28,219 nucleotides of DNA from an uncultured Blautia sp. Its GTDB lineage: Bacteria; Bacillota; Clostridia; Lachnospirales; Lachnospiraceae. The position numbers and the translations under genes were made by a program. The notes under the pieces were generated by a model, which did not search any database, was not told the DNA's origin, and was given only the letters and a program-made list of their open reading frames with translations. The stretch lies in the NCBI GenBank assembly GCA_900553515.1, contig USDN01000032.1, forward strand, positions 1 through 28,219, given 5' to 3'. Positions 7,078 through 14,069 of the stretch are shown piece after piece. Each line of letters begins with the position of its first letter. The first letter of the stretch is position 1.

Positions 7078-8739
7078 ATGGACTATGTAGACAATAACAG
7101 AATTTCTCACCGTCAGCTTTACAGGCAGATGGTTCTTGCTTTTTTAGCGCCCGTGCTTCTGTGTCTTCCGGGAAAGGGACAGACCCTGGGGACAGCAGGC
7201 ATTGTCGGTACAATTGCCGCTGCTGTTTTCCTGACATTTTACAGCTTTTTTCTCAGGCGTCTGGTTCCCTGGTATTCTGATCCGGTAAAAATGCTGGGAC
7301 CACTGGCGGGACGACTGACCGGAATTTTCTTTTTAAGCTATGTGATCCTTGCTGACGGTTATATTTTGTCTCTGATCGGTAAACTGGTGCCGGCTGTGCT
7401 GGTAACAGGAATTCCAGGGACAGTGATTATTTTTTTGACCGTTTTTGTGTGCAGTTTTGGTACTTATAAAGGAATGCAGAGACGGGGAAGGATGGCAGAG
7501 GTATCCGGAGGAGTGCTTTTGGGAGGGATATTTCTGATGATGGTGCTGTGCGCAGGGCAGATCCGCATTGCTTATCTGAAGGAAATGCCGTCTCTGTTTT
7601 CAGGGAGAGAGGTTCTGAGAAGCTTTTATGGGGTACTTTGTGCTTTTTCCGGTATTGCACTTCTTCCTTTTTTGCTGCGTGATGTGGAAAAAAGAAGTAC
7701 TGTGGGGAAATCGACAGTTATCGGGATTCTGACTCTGACCGGACTTCTTGCAGGAATACTTCTTCTGCTTCCATCAGTTCTGGGATGGAACAGGCTGCAG
7801 CAGGAGCCTTATCCCGTGCTTCCTCTTCTTGCCGGAGCAGATCTGCCGGGAAACGTGCTGGCAAGATTTGACGTATTGTGGATGGGATTTCTTCTTTACA
7901 GTTTACTTTTTGCAGTGGGAAGTCTGTTTCATTACGGACATCAGATCATCACCAGATCCCATATGGGAAAGGGACGATGGTGGCTTCCGGCAGTGGTCTT
8001 TGCAGCGGCGGTGATAAAAGCAGATGGAAAAGGGATCGAAGCTGTGTTCGGTCCATATCTGGGTTATGTATTTGTACCGGGGCTGATCCTGATACAGGGA
8101 GGTATGCTGCTTTATGGAAAGAAAAAAAGACAAAAGAAAGCAGCCGGCTGTCTTTGCCTTGTTCTCGTTCTGTTTCTGAGCGGCTGTGCAGCTATAGAGC
8201 CGGAAAAAAGAATGTATCCTCTTGCATTAGGAGTAAATACTGCAGAAGGAGGATTTTCTCTGGTATATGGAATGCCTGATCTTCCGAAAGCTACCGGACA
8301 GGAAAAAGAAGAAAAAGAAAAGGATTCTTCTGTTCTGTCTGTTACAGGAAAAGATTTTTCACAGATCAGGGAACGGTACGACCGGTCTCAGGAAAAATAT
8401 CTGGATATGAGTCATATTCAGGTGATACTGATGGGAGATCAGCTTCTGGAAAGCGGGATGTGGACAGAATTTCTTACCTGTCTGGATCAGGATCCTTTTG
8501 TTGGAGAAAACGTTTATGTATTCCGAACAGAAGATCCCTCAGCCGTTCTTGCCTGGGACAGCGGAGGAACATCTATAGGAGAATATCTTACAGGACTATT
8601 GGAGAACCGTCTTCCTGATCAGCAGAAAAAGGGGATGACTTTACGTCAGGTCTACCATCAGTGGTATAAAGACGGAACTCTTCCTGCTCTTCCGGTGATC
8701 CTTCTGGAAAATGAAGAGATCCAGGTATATCTGGAATAA
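7078..8739 (+). CDS. Fused germinant-receptor subunits: GerB-type permease plus short GerC-type lipoprotein domain
   Basis: The 553-residue ORF joins two families normally encoded separately. Residues 1 to about 345 are a multi-helix permease of the GerAB/endospore amino-acid transporter family, ending in a basic KKKRQKK stretch typical of a GerB C-terminus. Residues 346-370 then look exactly like a lipoprotein signal: basic residues, a hydrophobic run, and the lipobox LSGC with cysteine 370. Residues 371-553 match the GerAC N-terminal domain (EPEKRMYPLALGVN, YGMPDLPKA, YLDMSHIQVILMGDQLLE). The second domain present in ordinary GerC proteins is absent. An SD-preceded ATG in another frame sits at 8114, just before an A7 run. 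The fusion may therefore be genuine, processed by signal peptidase II, or the product of a one-base indel. Family calls are firm; the fused state is what the sequence shows. Confidence 0.85.
   Translation: MDYVDNNRISHRQLYRQMVLAFLAPVLLCLPGKGQTLGTAGIVGTIAAAVFLTFYSFFLRRLVPWYSDPVKMLGPLAGRLTGIFFLSYVILADGYILSLIGKLVPAVLVTGIPGTVIIFLTVFVCSFGTYKGMQRRGRMAEVSGGVLLGGIFLMMVLCAGQIRIAYLKEMPSLFSGREVLRSFYGVLCAFSGIALLPFLLRDVEKRSTVGKSTVIGILTLTGLLAGILLLLPSVLGWNRLQQEPYPVLPLLAGADLPGNVLARFDVLWMGFLLYSLLFAVGSLFHYGHQIITRSHMGKGRWWLPAVVFAAAVIKADGKGIEAVFGPYLGYVFVPGLILIQGGMLLYGKKKRQKKAAGCLCLVLVLFLSGCAAIEPEKRMYPLALGVNTAEGGFSLVYGMPDLPKATGQEKEEKEKDSSVLSVTGKDFSQIRERYDRSQEKYLDMSHIQVILMGDQLLESGMWTEFLTCLDQDPFVGENVYVFRTEDPSAVLAWDSGGTSIGEYLTGLLENRLPDQQKKGMTLRQVYHQWYKDGTLPALPVILLENEEIQVYLE
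8097..8128 (+). promoter_or_regulatory. Hidden ribosome binding site, out-of-frame ATG and A7 run at the GerB/GerC junction
   Basis: GGGAGGT (8097-8103) is followed ten bases later by ATG (8114-8116) in the +1 frame relative to the long ORF, then by seven A (8122-8128). From this ATG the frame closes at 8177-8179. One extra A, by indel or slippage, would put it in the GerC frame with a 24-residue lipoprotein signal peptide (MERKKRQKK... to LSGC). The elements are visible; their use is inference. Confidence 0.5.
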
Positions 8740-8791
8740 AAAAACAGAAATTGTCCATACTCTGAATAGTAACACAAGGAGGCAGAGAGTA

Positions 8792-9010
8792 ATGGAATGG
8801 TTAAAAGATAAAAAAAACAGACTGATCGTTTCTGTTCTCGCAGCTATGGCTGCGGCAATACTGGTGGCAGGCGGCGGTGTCAGGTATCCCGGAACTTTCA
8901 GAACAGCAGCATGGTGGGGAACGATGTATCCGGAATTCTGTTTTGCTGAAGAGGAGGGAGACAGTCCCCGAAAGATAGCCTTCCGTCTTGCGGAAGTTCT
9001 GGATTGGTGA
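8792..9010 (+). CDS. Small single-pass membrane protein after the germinant-receptor genes
   Basis: This 72-residue protein of unknown family starts MEWLKDKKNRL, followed by one hydrophobic helix (about residues 12-30, rich in Ala, Val and Gly) and a short tail with RYPGTFRTAAWWG and a C-terminal acidic/basic segment. The ATG at 8792 has AAGGAGG at 8776-8782, nine bases upstream, which decides the start; an upstream in-frame ATG at 8711 inside the preceding gene has no site. It lies 52 bases after the GerB-GerC ORF on the same strand. Some germinant-receptor operons encode a small D subunit, but those usually have two membrane helices, so equivalence is only a guess. Confidence 0.6.
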   Translation: MEWLKDKKNRLIVSVLAAMAAAILVAGGGVRYPGTFRTAAWWGTMYPEFCFAEEEGDSPRKIAFRLAEVLDW

Positions 9011-9016
9011 TATGAT
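8988..9016 (+). promoter_or_regulatory. Candidate promoter for murI
   Basis: TTGCGG (8988-8993) and TATGAT (9011-9016) are 17 bases apart. The -10 box follows directly after the preceding stop codon, 55 bases before the murI start. The -35 match is modest. Confidence 0.4.
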
Positions 9017-9070
9017 ATACAGGCTGAGAGTATTGAATATGCATATTAGTTCAGAAATGGAGAATGGTAT

Positions 9071-9892
9071 ATGAAGCCAGACAGAGATGCACCCATTGGT
9101 GTATTTGATTCCGGTGTAGGAGGCCTTACGGTCGCCCGTGAGATCATGCGGAATCTTCCGGCAGAGAAAATTGTATATTTTGGAGATACTGCCCGCGTGC
9201 CCTATGGGGCGAAATCAAGAGAAAATATCATCCGCTACTCAAGACAGATCATACATTTTCTTATGGAGCAGCAGGTAAAGGCTATTGTGATCGCATGCAA
9301 TACAGCCAGTGCATTTGCTCTGGATGAAGTGAGGGATGAATTCGAGATTCCCATTATTGGTGTGATCGAGCCAGGCGCCCGGGTTGCGGCTGAGGAGACA
9401 AAGAACAAAAGAGTAGGGGTCATTGGAACAGTAGGTACTATTGACAGCGGGATTCATGCTTCTTATCTGAAAAAACTGGATCCGGACATCACGGTGATCG
9501 GGAAGGCCTGTCCTCTGTTTGTTCCTCTTGTAGAGGAAGGCTGGCTTCATGATCCTGTGACCATGGAGGTTACAGCCAGATATCTTCAGGAATTTAAGGA
9601 CAAAAATGTAGACACTCTGATTTTGGGCTGTACCCATTATCCTCTTATCCGTTCCACAATCAGAGAGTTTATGGGGGAGGAAGTACGGCTTGTGAATCCT
9701 GCGTATGAGACAGCTCTGGATCTGAGAGCGCTTCTTCAGAAAGAGGATCTGGTCTGTACAGGAAAGGAACAGGAGGAATTTCCATATCGTTTTTATGTCA
9801 GCGACCTGGCAGATAAATTTAAAGCTTTTGCAGGCTCGATCCTGCCCTATGATGTAGAGACGACAAAAAAGATCGATATCGAAAAATATTAG
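9071..9892 (+). CDS. murI: Glutamate racemase
   Basis: This 273-residue cofactor-independent racemase makes D-glutamate for the peptidoglycan stem peptide in the cytoplasm. The two catalytic cysteines are present: C76 in VIACNTASA and C187 in LGCTHYPL. The substrate motif near the start is GVFDSGVGGLT, and FGDTARVPYG follows at about 38-46. The length and motif spacing are normal. The ATG at 9071 has only a weak GGAGAA site. The DUF1934 gene begins ten bases after the stop and is probably cotranscribed. Confidence 0.96.
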   Translation: MKPDRDAPIGVFDSGVGGLTVAREIMRNLPAEKIVYFGDTARVPYGAKSRENIIRYSRQIIHFLMEQQVKAIVIACNTASAFALDEVRDEFEIPIIGVIEPGARVAAEETKNKRVGVIGTVGTIDSGIHASYLKKLDPDITVIGKACPLFVPLVEEGWLHDPVTMEVTARYLQEFKDKNVDTLILGCTHYPLIRSTIREFMGEEVRLVNPAYETALDLRALLQKEDLVCTGKEQEEFPYRFYVSDLADKFKAFAGSILPYDVETTKKIDIEKY

Positions 9893-9901
9893 GAGGCACT
9901 T

Positions 9902-10348
9902 ATGGACAAAAACGTACTGATACATGTGCGTGGACTTCAGATGATGGATGTGGGAGACGAACAGGAGCCTATAGAGCTTGTTGTTCCCGGAGAATATTAT
10001 TTCCGTAATGGAAGCCACTACCTCAGATACGAGGAGATACTGGATGAAAGTTCTGAACCTACCATCAATTACATAAAAATGTCTTCCGGCAGCATGGAAG
10101 TAAGGAAACAGGGACTGGTCAATGTACATATGGTATTTGAACAGGGGAAAAAGAATATGACCTTATATACCACTCCATTTGGTACTTTGCAGATGGGGAT
10201 CGCGGCTACAGGGATGGAACTGAAGGAAAGCGAAAACAGTATTGATATGAAAGTAGACTATGCACTGGATATGAACGAAGAACATGTGGCAGACTGCTAC
10301 CTTTCTGTTCAGGCTCAGCCAGCAGATTCAAAAGATTTCGTATTATAA
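9902..10348 (+). CDS. DUF1934 family protein
   Basis: This 148-residue cytoplasmic protein of the DUF1934 (YwiB-like) family is predicted to form a small beta-barrel. Family-like features are the opening VLIHVRGLQ segment, PGEYYFRNGSHYLRYEE, INYIKMSSGSMEVRKQG, and the central MTLYTTPFGTLQMGI strand pair. It has no signal peptide or membrane helix. The biochemical role is unknown. An AGGAGG site (about 9891-9896) precedes the ATG, and the gap to murI is ten bases. The gene ends four bases before a terminator hairpin. Confidence 0.88.
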   Translation: MDKNVLIHVRGLQMMDVGDEQEPIELVVPGEYYFRNGSHYLRYEEILDESSEPTINYIKMSSGSMEVRKQGLVNVHMVFEQGKKNMTLYTTPFGTLQMGIAATGMELKESENSIDMKVDYALDMNEEHVADCYLSVQAQPADSKDFVL

Positions 10349-10390
10349 AAAAATGAGGATGTTGCATCAGCAGCAGCCTCATTTTTTTAT
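10347..10390. terminator. Bidirectional intrinsic terminator between convergent genes
   Basis: Bases 10353-10365 pair with 10370-10382 (ATGAGG against CCTCAT plus an imperfect inner stem). A run of T (10382-10388) lies on one side and a run of A (10347-10353) on the other. It can stop transcription of both the DUF1934 gene and the convergent membrane-protein gene. Confidence 0.8.
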
Positions 10391-10394
10391 CTTT

Positions 10395-10847
10395 TTATTT
10401 ATCTTTTTTGCTGAACATTCTTTTAAAGAAGCCTTTCTTTTTAGCAGGCGGTGTGTCCAGGTGACCGCGGATACCGCGTACACCTACGATGTATAAACCG
10501 CTGATATCAGCTTTTACTTCTTTTTTTACCGGAATCTGTTCAAAGATTTTTTCATCTGCGATCATGATAGAAATCTTCGGACCGATCTTTGCCTTAACGA
10601 TAGGCAGTTTGGTACGGCGCAGATATTTAGGTGTCTGATCGATGACCATCTGTGGAAGACCGGATTCTTTTAAACGAAGTCGTTTCTTGTCAATGACCAG
10701 CATGGAGACAGTCTGTTTTGAAGCTTCGATCTGTGCCTGCTGTTCTTCCTGTTTTTTCTGTGCCTTTTTTCCAAAAAAATAAAGTGCGATCATTGCGACG
10801 ATGAGGACACCCAGGATAACCAGCAGAACGATGGTAAATGTATTCAT
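10395..10847 (-). CDS. Conserved-looking single-pass membrane protein of unknown function
   Basis: The 150-residue protein opens with MNTFTIVLLVILGVLIVAMI, an N-terminal membrane helix (about residues 4-24), followed by a basic/glutamine-rich linker (FGKKAQKKQEEQQAQ) that suggests a coiled coil. A soluble domain follows with segments VSMLVIDKKRLRLKESGLP and KLPIVKAKIGPKISIMIADE. The C-terminus is strongly basic (KKKGFFKRMFSKKDK). The ATG at 10845-10847 has GAGGAGGGT just upstream on the minus strand, so it is preferred over the in-frame ATG 15 bases earlier. By the positive-inside rule the soluble part is probably cytoplasmic. I do not recognise the family. It is convergent with the DUF1934 gene and divergent from the deacetylase operon. 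Confidence 0.75.
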   Translation of the reverse strand: MNTFTIVLLVILGVLIVAMIALYFFGKKAQKKQEEQQAQIEASKQTVSMLVIDKKRLRLKESGLPQMVIDQTPKYLRRTKLPIVKAKIGPKISIMIADEKIFEQIPVKKEVKADISGLYIVGVRGIRGHLDTPPAKKKGFFKRMFSKKDK

Positions 10848-10939
10848 AAATACCCTCCTCAATATGTAAAATTATTTTTCTCCGGACAGGCAGATATGAA
10901 AGGGAGGCCTGTAAAGAGAAGCTTTGTCATGCGAAGTAT

Positions 10940-10968
10940 ATTTTATCATTAATCTGTCCAAAAGGCAA
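10940..10968 (-). promoter_or_regulatory. Candidate promoter for the minus-strand membrane-protein gene
   Basis: On the minus strand TTGCCT (10963-10968) and TAAAAT (10940-10945) are 17 bases apart, about 90 bases before the start at 10847. The -10 box fits better than the -35. Confidence 0.45.
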
Positions 10969-11043
10969 ACAGTTTCGAAGGAAAAGGGGAAAATGAATTT
11001 AGATAAAATTTATAGAAAAACAGCTTATATTACTGTAAAACAG

Positions 11044-11072
11044 TGGAAATTATATAGATAAAAAGATATAAT
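11044..11072 (+). promoter_or_regulatory. Candidate promoter of the deacetylase/foldase operon
   Basis: A perfect -10 box TATAAT (11067-11072) has TGGAAA (11044-11049) 17 bases upstream. It lies about 95 bases before the start at 11168. Confidence 0.5.
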
Positions 11073-11167
11073 ATTCAAAACGACACAAGTTGATGAAAAA
11101 TGTTGAGGATAAAGGCCTGAACATTGGGTATATTAAAATTACAGAAAAATACACACCAGGAGTTAAT

Positions 11168-12688
11168 ATGAAAGAGAAGGACAGGACAAAAAAAGTCCAG
11201 AAGGTCATAAAAGATACGGACAGGAAGAAAAAGGATCCGGAACTTATGACGGAGGAAGAAAGAGATCAGTATTTTGCAGAATTGAGAGAAAAGAGAAAGC
11301 AGAGAAAGATCCGGCAAAAAAGAAATGCACGTCGTAAGAAAATTGCTGTTTTGGGAGCTACAGCTGTTATTTCACTTGTTGTAGTAGTTGGAGCTGTCAA
11401 TGGAATCGTCAAATTTGTTGCTACGAAGACTTCTGGAAACGAAGTTTCCAAAGACCAGAAAAAAGGTGAAAAAGAGCAGGACGGCCAACAGGCTTCTGTG
11501 CAGACAGACGTTCTGGCAGAAGCAGAGCAAAAGGCGGCACAGTATGATTATGATACAGCGATCCAGCTTCTCAAAGCCGACAGCGGCTACAGTGAAAATG
11601 CAGATATGCAGGCAGCTGTCAGCAAATATGAAGCAGCCAGAGATTCCTGTGTATCCTGGCCTTTAGAAGAAGTGACACACGTATTTTATCATTCTTTGAT
11701 CAAAGATCCTTCAAGATCCTTTGACGGTGATTATAAGGAGGGTGATTACAATCAGGTAATGACTACCATTGATGAGTTTAATAAGATCACCCAGACCATG
11801 TATGATAAAGGATATGTAATGGTCAGTGTCAGGGATATGGCAAAAGCAGATGCAAATGGCAATGTGACCAGAGGAGAAATCCTGCTTCCTCCGGGAAAGA
11901 TTCCGTTTGTCCTTTCTCAGGATGACCTTTGCTATTATCATTATATGGACGGCGATGGTTATGCTTCCAAACTTATTGTAGATGAGGAAGGAAAGGTACG
12001 CAACGAATATGTGGAAGCAGACGGATCTATCTCAATAGGCGATTACGACATGGTACCGCTGATCGACCGTTTCGTAGAACAGCATCCGGATTTTTCCTAC
12101 AGAGGAGCCAAGGGAATCCTGGCGCTGACAGGATATAACGGGATTTTAGGATACCGGACAGATATCAGTTATGAAACGAGACCGGACGATCTGGACGCTA
12201 ATAAGGTGGAATGGCTGGATGCACATCCGGATTTCAGCCTTGAGAAAGAACGGGAGGGTGCAAAAAAAGTTGCCGATGCTATGAAGGCAAACGGATGGGA
12301 GTTTGCAAGTCATACATGGGGTCATCAGAATGTAGGAGAGATCAGTCTGGAGCATCTTCAGACAGATACAAAGAAATTTCAGGAGAATGTGGATCCTCTG
12401 ATCGGAGGAACTGATATTATCATTTTTGCATTTGGAACGGATCTTACTGTTCAGGAAGACTATTCCGGAGATAAATTTGAGTATCTTAAAAGTGCCGGAT
12501 ATAATTATTTCTGCAATGTAGATTCCAGCAAATATTTTGTACAGATCAGAGACCGGTATTTCCGTCAGGGAAGACGAAATCTGGATGGATACCGAATGTA
12601 TTATAATCCGGAACTTCTGGAGGATCTGTTTGATGCAAAGGCTGTATTTGACCCAAGCAGACCTACACCAGTGCCTCCTATGGGCTGA
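11168..12688 (+). CDS. Membrane-anchored polysaccharide-deacetylase-like protein, paralog 1
   Basis: This 506-residue protein has a very basic cytoplasmic N-terminus (about 58 residues), one membrane helix (about 59-82), and an extracellular helical stretch resembling a TPR unit (AAQYDYDTAIQLLKAD). A NodB-type deacetylase region follows. Metal-site residues appear as LSQDD (D252, D253) and HTWGH (H382, H386). Motif 1 is LSQDD rather than TFDDG, and the two metal motifs are about 130 residues apart. The usual RxPYG and LxH motifs are not recognisable (FAFG occurs instead). The likely role is modification of cell-wall glycan, but activity is uncertain. AGGAG at 11158-11162 decides the ATG at 11168. 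It is followed 18 bases later by its paralog. Confidence 0.82.
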   Translation: MKEKDRTKKVQKVIKDTDRKKKDPELMTEEERDQYFAELREKRKQRKIRQKRNARRKKIAVLGATAVISLVVVVGAVNGIVKFVATKTSGNEVSKDQKKGEKEQDGQQASVQTDVLAEAEQKAAQYDYDTAIQLLKADSGYSENADMQAAVSKYEAARDSCVSWPLEEVTHVFYHSLIKDPSRSFDGDYKEGDYNQVMTTIDEFNKITQTMYDKGYVMVSVRDMAKADANGNVTRGEILLPPGKIPFVLSQDDLCYYHYMDGDGYASKLIVDEEGKVRNEYVEADGSISIGDYDMVPLIDRFVEQHPDFSYRGAKGILALTGYNGILGYRTDISYETRPDDLDANKVEWLDAHPDFSLEKEREGAKKVADAMKANGWEFASHTWGHQNVGEISLEHLQTDTKKFQENVDPLIGGTDIIIFAFGTDLTVQEDYSGDKFEYLKSAGYNYFCNVDSSKYFVQIRDRYFRQGRRNLDGYRMYYNPELLEDLFDAKAVFDPSRPTPVPPMG

Positions 12689-12706
12689 GAAAGGGGAACG
12701 TAAAAA

Positions 12707-14044
12707 ATGAAAAAAGCACTTCTGGCAGTCCTGCTTGCTGCGGCAGCAGTTGGGAGCGGGATCCTGCCGGATTGGAATAAAGGAGAGGAAACAGCGGTTT
12801 ATATGCCGGTATCTTCTTCTAAAGATGAAAATACTGCAGATAAAAAAATTGCCTCAGGAGAATCTGTACTGGAGCAGGCAAAGATCATGTATGCACAGTA
12901 TGATTACGATGAGGCGATCAAACTTCTGAAAAGTCAGAAAGATTTTGACAAGAATAAAGATTTTATGGATATTGCCGCTAAATGCCAGGTGGCAAAAGCT
13001 TCACTGGTGGAATACCCTGTCGAACAGATCACCCATGTATTTTTTCACACATTGATCAAGGATACGGGAAAGGCCTTTGACGGGGACAAGGATGAAGGCG
13101 GCTATAACCAGATGATGACCACGATCGACGAATTTAATAAGATCATTCAGATCATGTATGAGAAAGGATATGTGATGGTAAGTCCCCATGATATGGCGTC
13201 AGTAGATGAGAACGGGACTATGAGCCGGGGAAAGATCATGCTTCCGGAAGGAAAGATCCCGTTTGTCCTTTCTCAGGACGATGTCAGTTATTATCATTAC
13301 ATGGATGGGGACGGTTATGCTTCAAAACTGATCCTTGATGAAAACGGAGAGGTAAAGAATGAATATATCGAGGATGACGGGACGGTTTCTGTAGGAAATT
13401 ATGACATGGTTCCTCTGATCGATGAGTTTGTAAAGCAGCATCCGGATTTCTCTTATCACGGACGTAAGGGAATACTGGCTATGACAGGATATAACGGAGT
13501 TCTGGGATATCGTACAGATATTGCCTATAAAACAAAAGAAAACCTTCAGGATGACCAGAAGGCATTTCTGCAGGATAATCCGGATTTTGATTATGAGGCA
13601 GAGGTAGCAGAAGCGAAAAAAGTCGCAGATGCAATGAAAGCGGACGGCTGGGAATTTGCCAGCCATACCTGGGGACATATGAATGCCACAGACCGTTCAG
13701 CAGAGGATCTGAAAGCAGATAATGAGAAATGGGAAGCATATGTGGCTCCGATCCTGGGAAAAACAGATATGATCATTTTTGCTTTTGGAGCAGATATCGG
13801 CGGATGGGAAGGATATTCTTCAGATAATCCGAAATTCCGGTATTATAAGAGCAGAGGTTACGATTACTACTGTAATGTGGACTCCAGTCAGTATTTTGTT
13901 CAGCTTACGGACCAGTATCTGCGCCAGGGAAGACGAAACCTGGATGGATATCGAATGTATTATAATCCGGAAATGCTCAGTGATCTCTTCGATGTATCTC
14001 AGGTGTGGGATAAATCAAGGCCTACACCGGTCCCGGAGATGTGA
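12707..14044 (+). CDS. Secreted polysaccharide-deacetylase-like protein, paralog 2
   Basis: The 445-residue protein starts with a signal sequence (MKKALLAVLLAAAAVGSGIL) and is then closely similar along its length to the preceding gene product. It shares the TPR-like stretch (AQYDYDEAIKLLKSQ), the THVFFHTLIKD segment, LSQDD (D191, D192), the long insertion, HTWGH (H320, H324), FAFG, and the closing SRPTPVPEM. It differs mainly at the N-terminus: signal peptide or short anchor here, basic tail plus membrane helix in paralog 1. The pair is a tandem duplication. A GAAAGGGGAA site precedes the ATG. The foldase gene follows after 25 bases, so all three are probably one operon. Confidence 0.82.
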   Translation: MKKALLAVLLAAAAVGSGILPDWNKGEETAVYMPVSSSKDENTADKKIASGESVLEQAKIMYAQYDYDEAIKLLKSQKDFDKNKDFMDIAAKCQVAKASLVEYPVEQITHVFFHTLIKDTGKAFDGDKDEGGYNQMMTTIDEFNKIIQIMYEKGYVMVSPHDMASVDENGTMSRGKIMLPEGKIPFVLSQDDVSYYHYMDGDGYASKLILDENGEVKNEYIEDDGTVSVGNYDMVPLIDEFVKQHPDFSYHGRKGILAMTGYNGVLGYRTDIAYKTKENLQDDQKAFLQDNPDFDYEAEVAEAKKVADAMKADGWEFASHTWGHMNATDRSAEDLKADNEKWEAYVAPILGKTDMIIFAFGADIGGWEGYSSDNPKFRYYKSRGYDYYCNVDSSQYFVQLTDQYLRQGRRNLDGYRMYYNPEMLSDLFDVSQVWDKSRPTPVPEM

Positions 14045-14069
14045 TTTGACCGAAAGGAGAAATTTTATT

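Larger units (their letters stand above)
10848..11167. other. 320-base divergent intergenic region
   Basis: This A/T-rich gap separates two divergent genes. It holds one candidate promoter on each strand and no convincing ORF. An in-frame ATG at 11090/11093 could extend the rightward deacetylase by 26 residues, but it has no ribosome binding site. A leader of about 90 bases would precede the rightward gene. Confidence 0.6.

Noticed and set aside
9239..10129. 296-residue minus-strand ORF across murI and the DUF1934 gene
   Set aside because: It spans two genuine genes on the other strand and shows no family motif or start signals.
11090..11167. N-terminal extension of the first deacetylase paralog from 11090
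   Set aside because: It has no ribosome binding site, whereas AGGAG precedes the ATG at 11168 and the basic region begins there.
13779..14069. Upstream extension of the trigger-factor-like gene
   Set aside because: The extension overlaps the end of the second deacetylase paralog; the signal peptide and ribosome binding site place the start at 14070.
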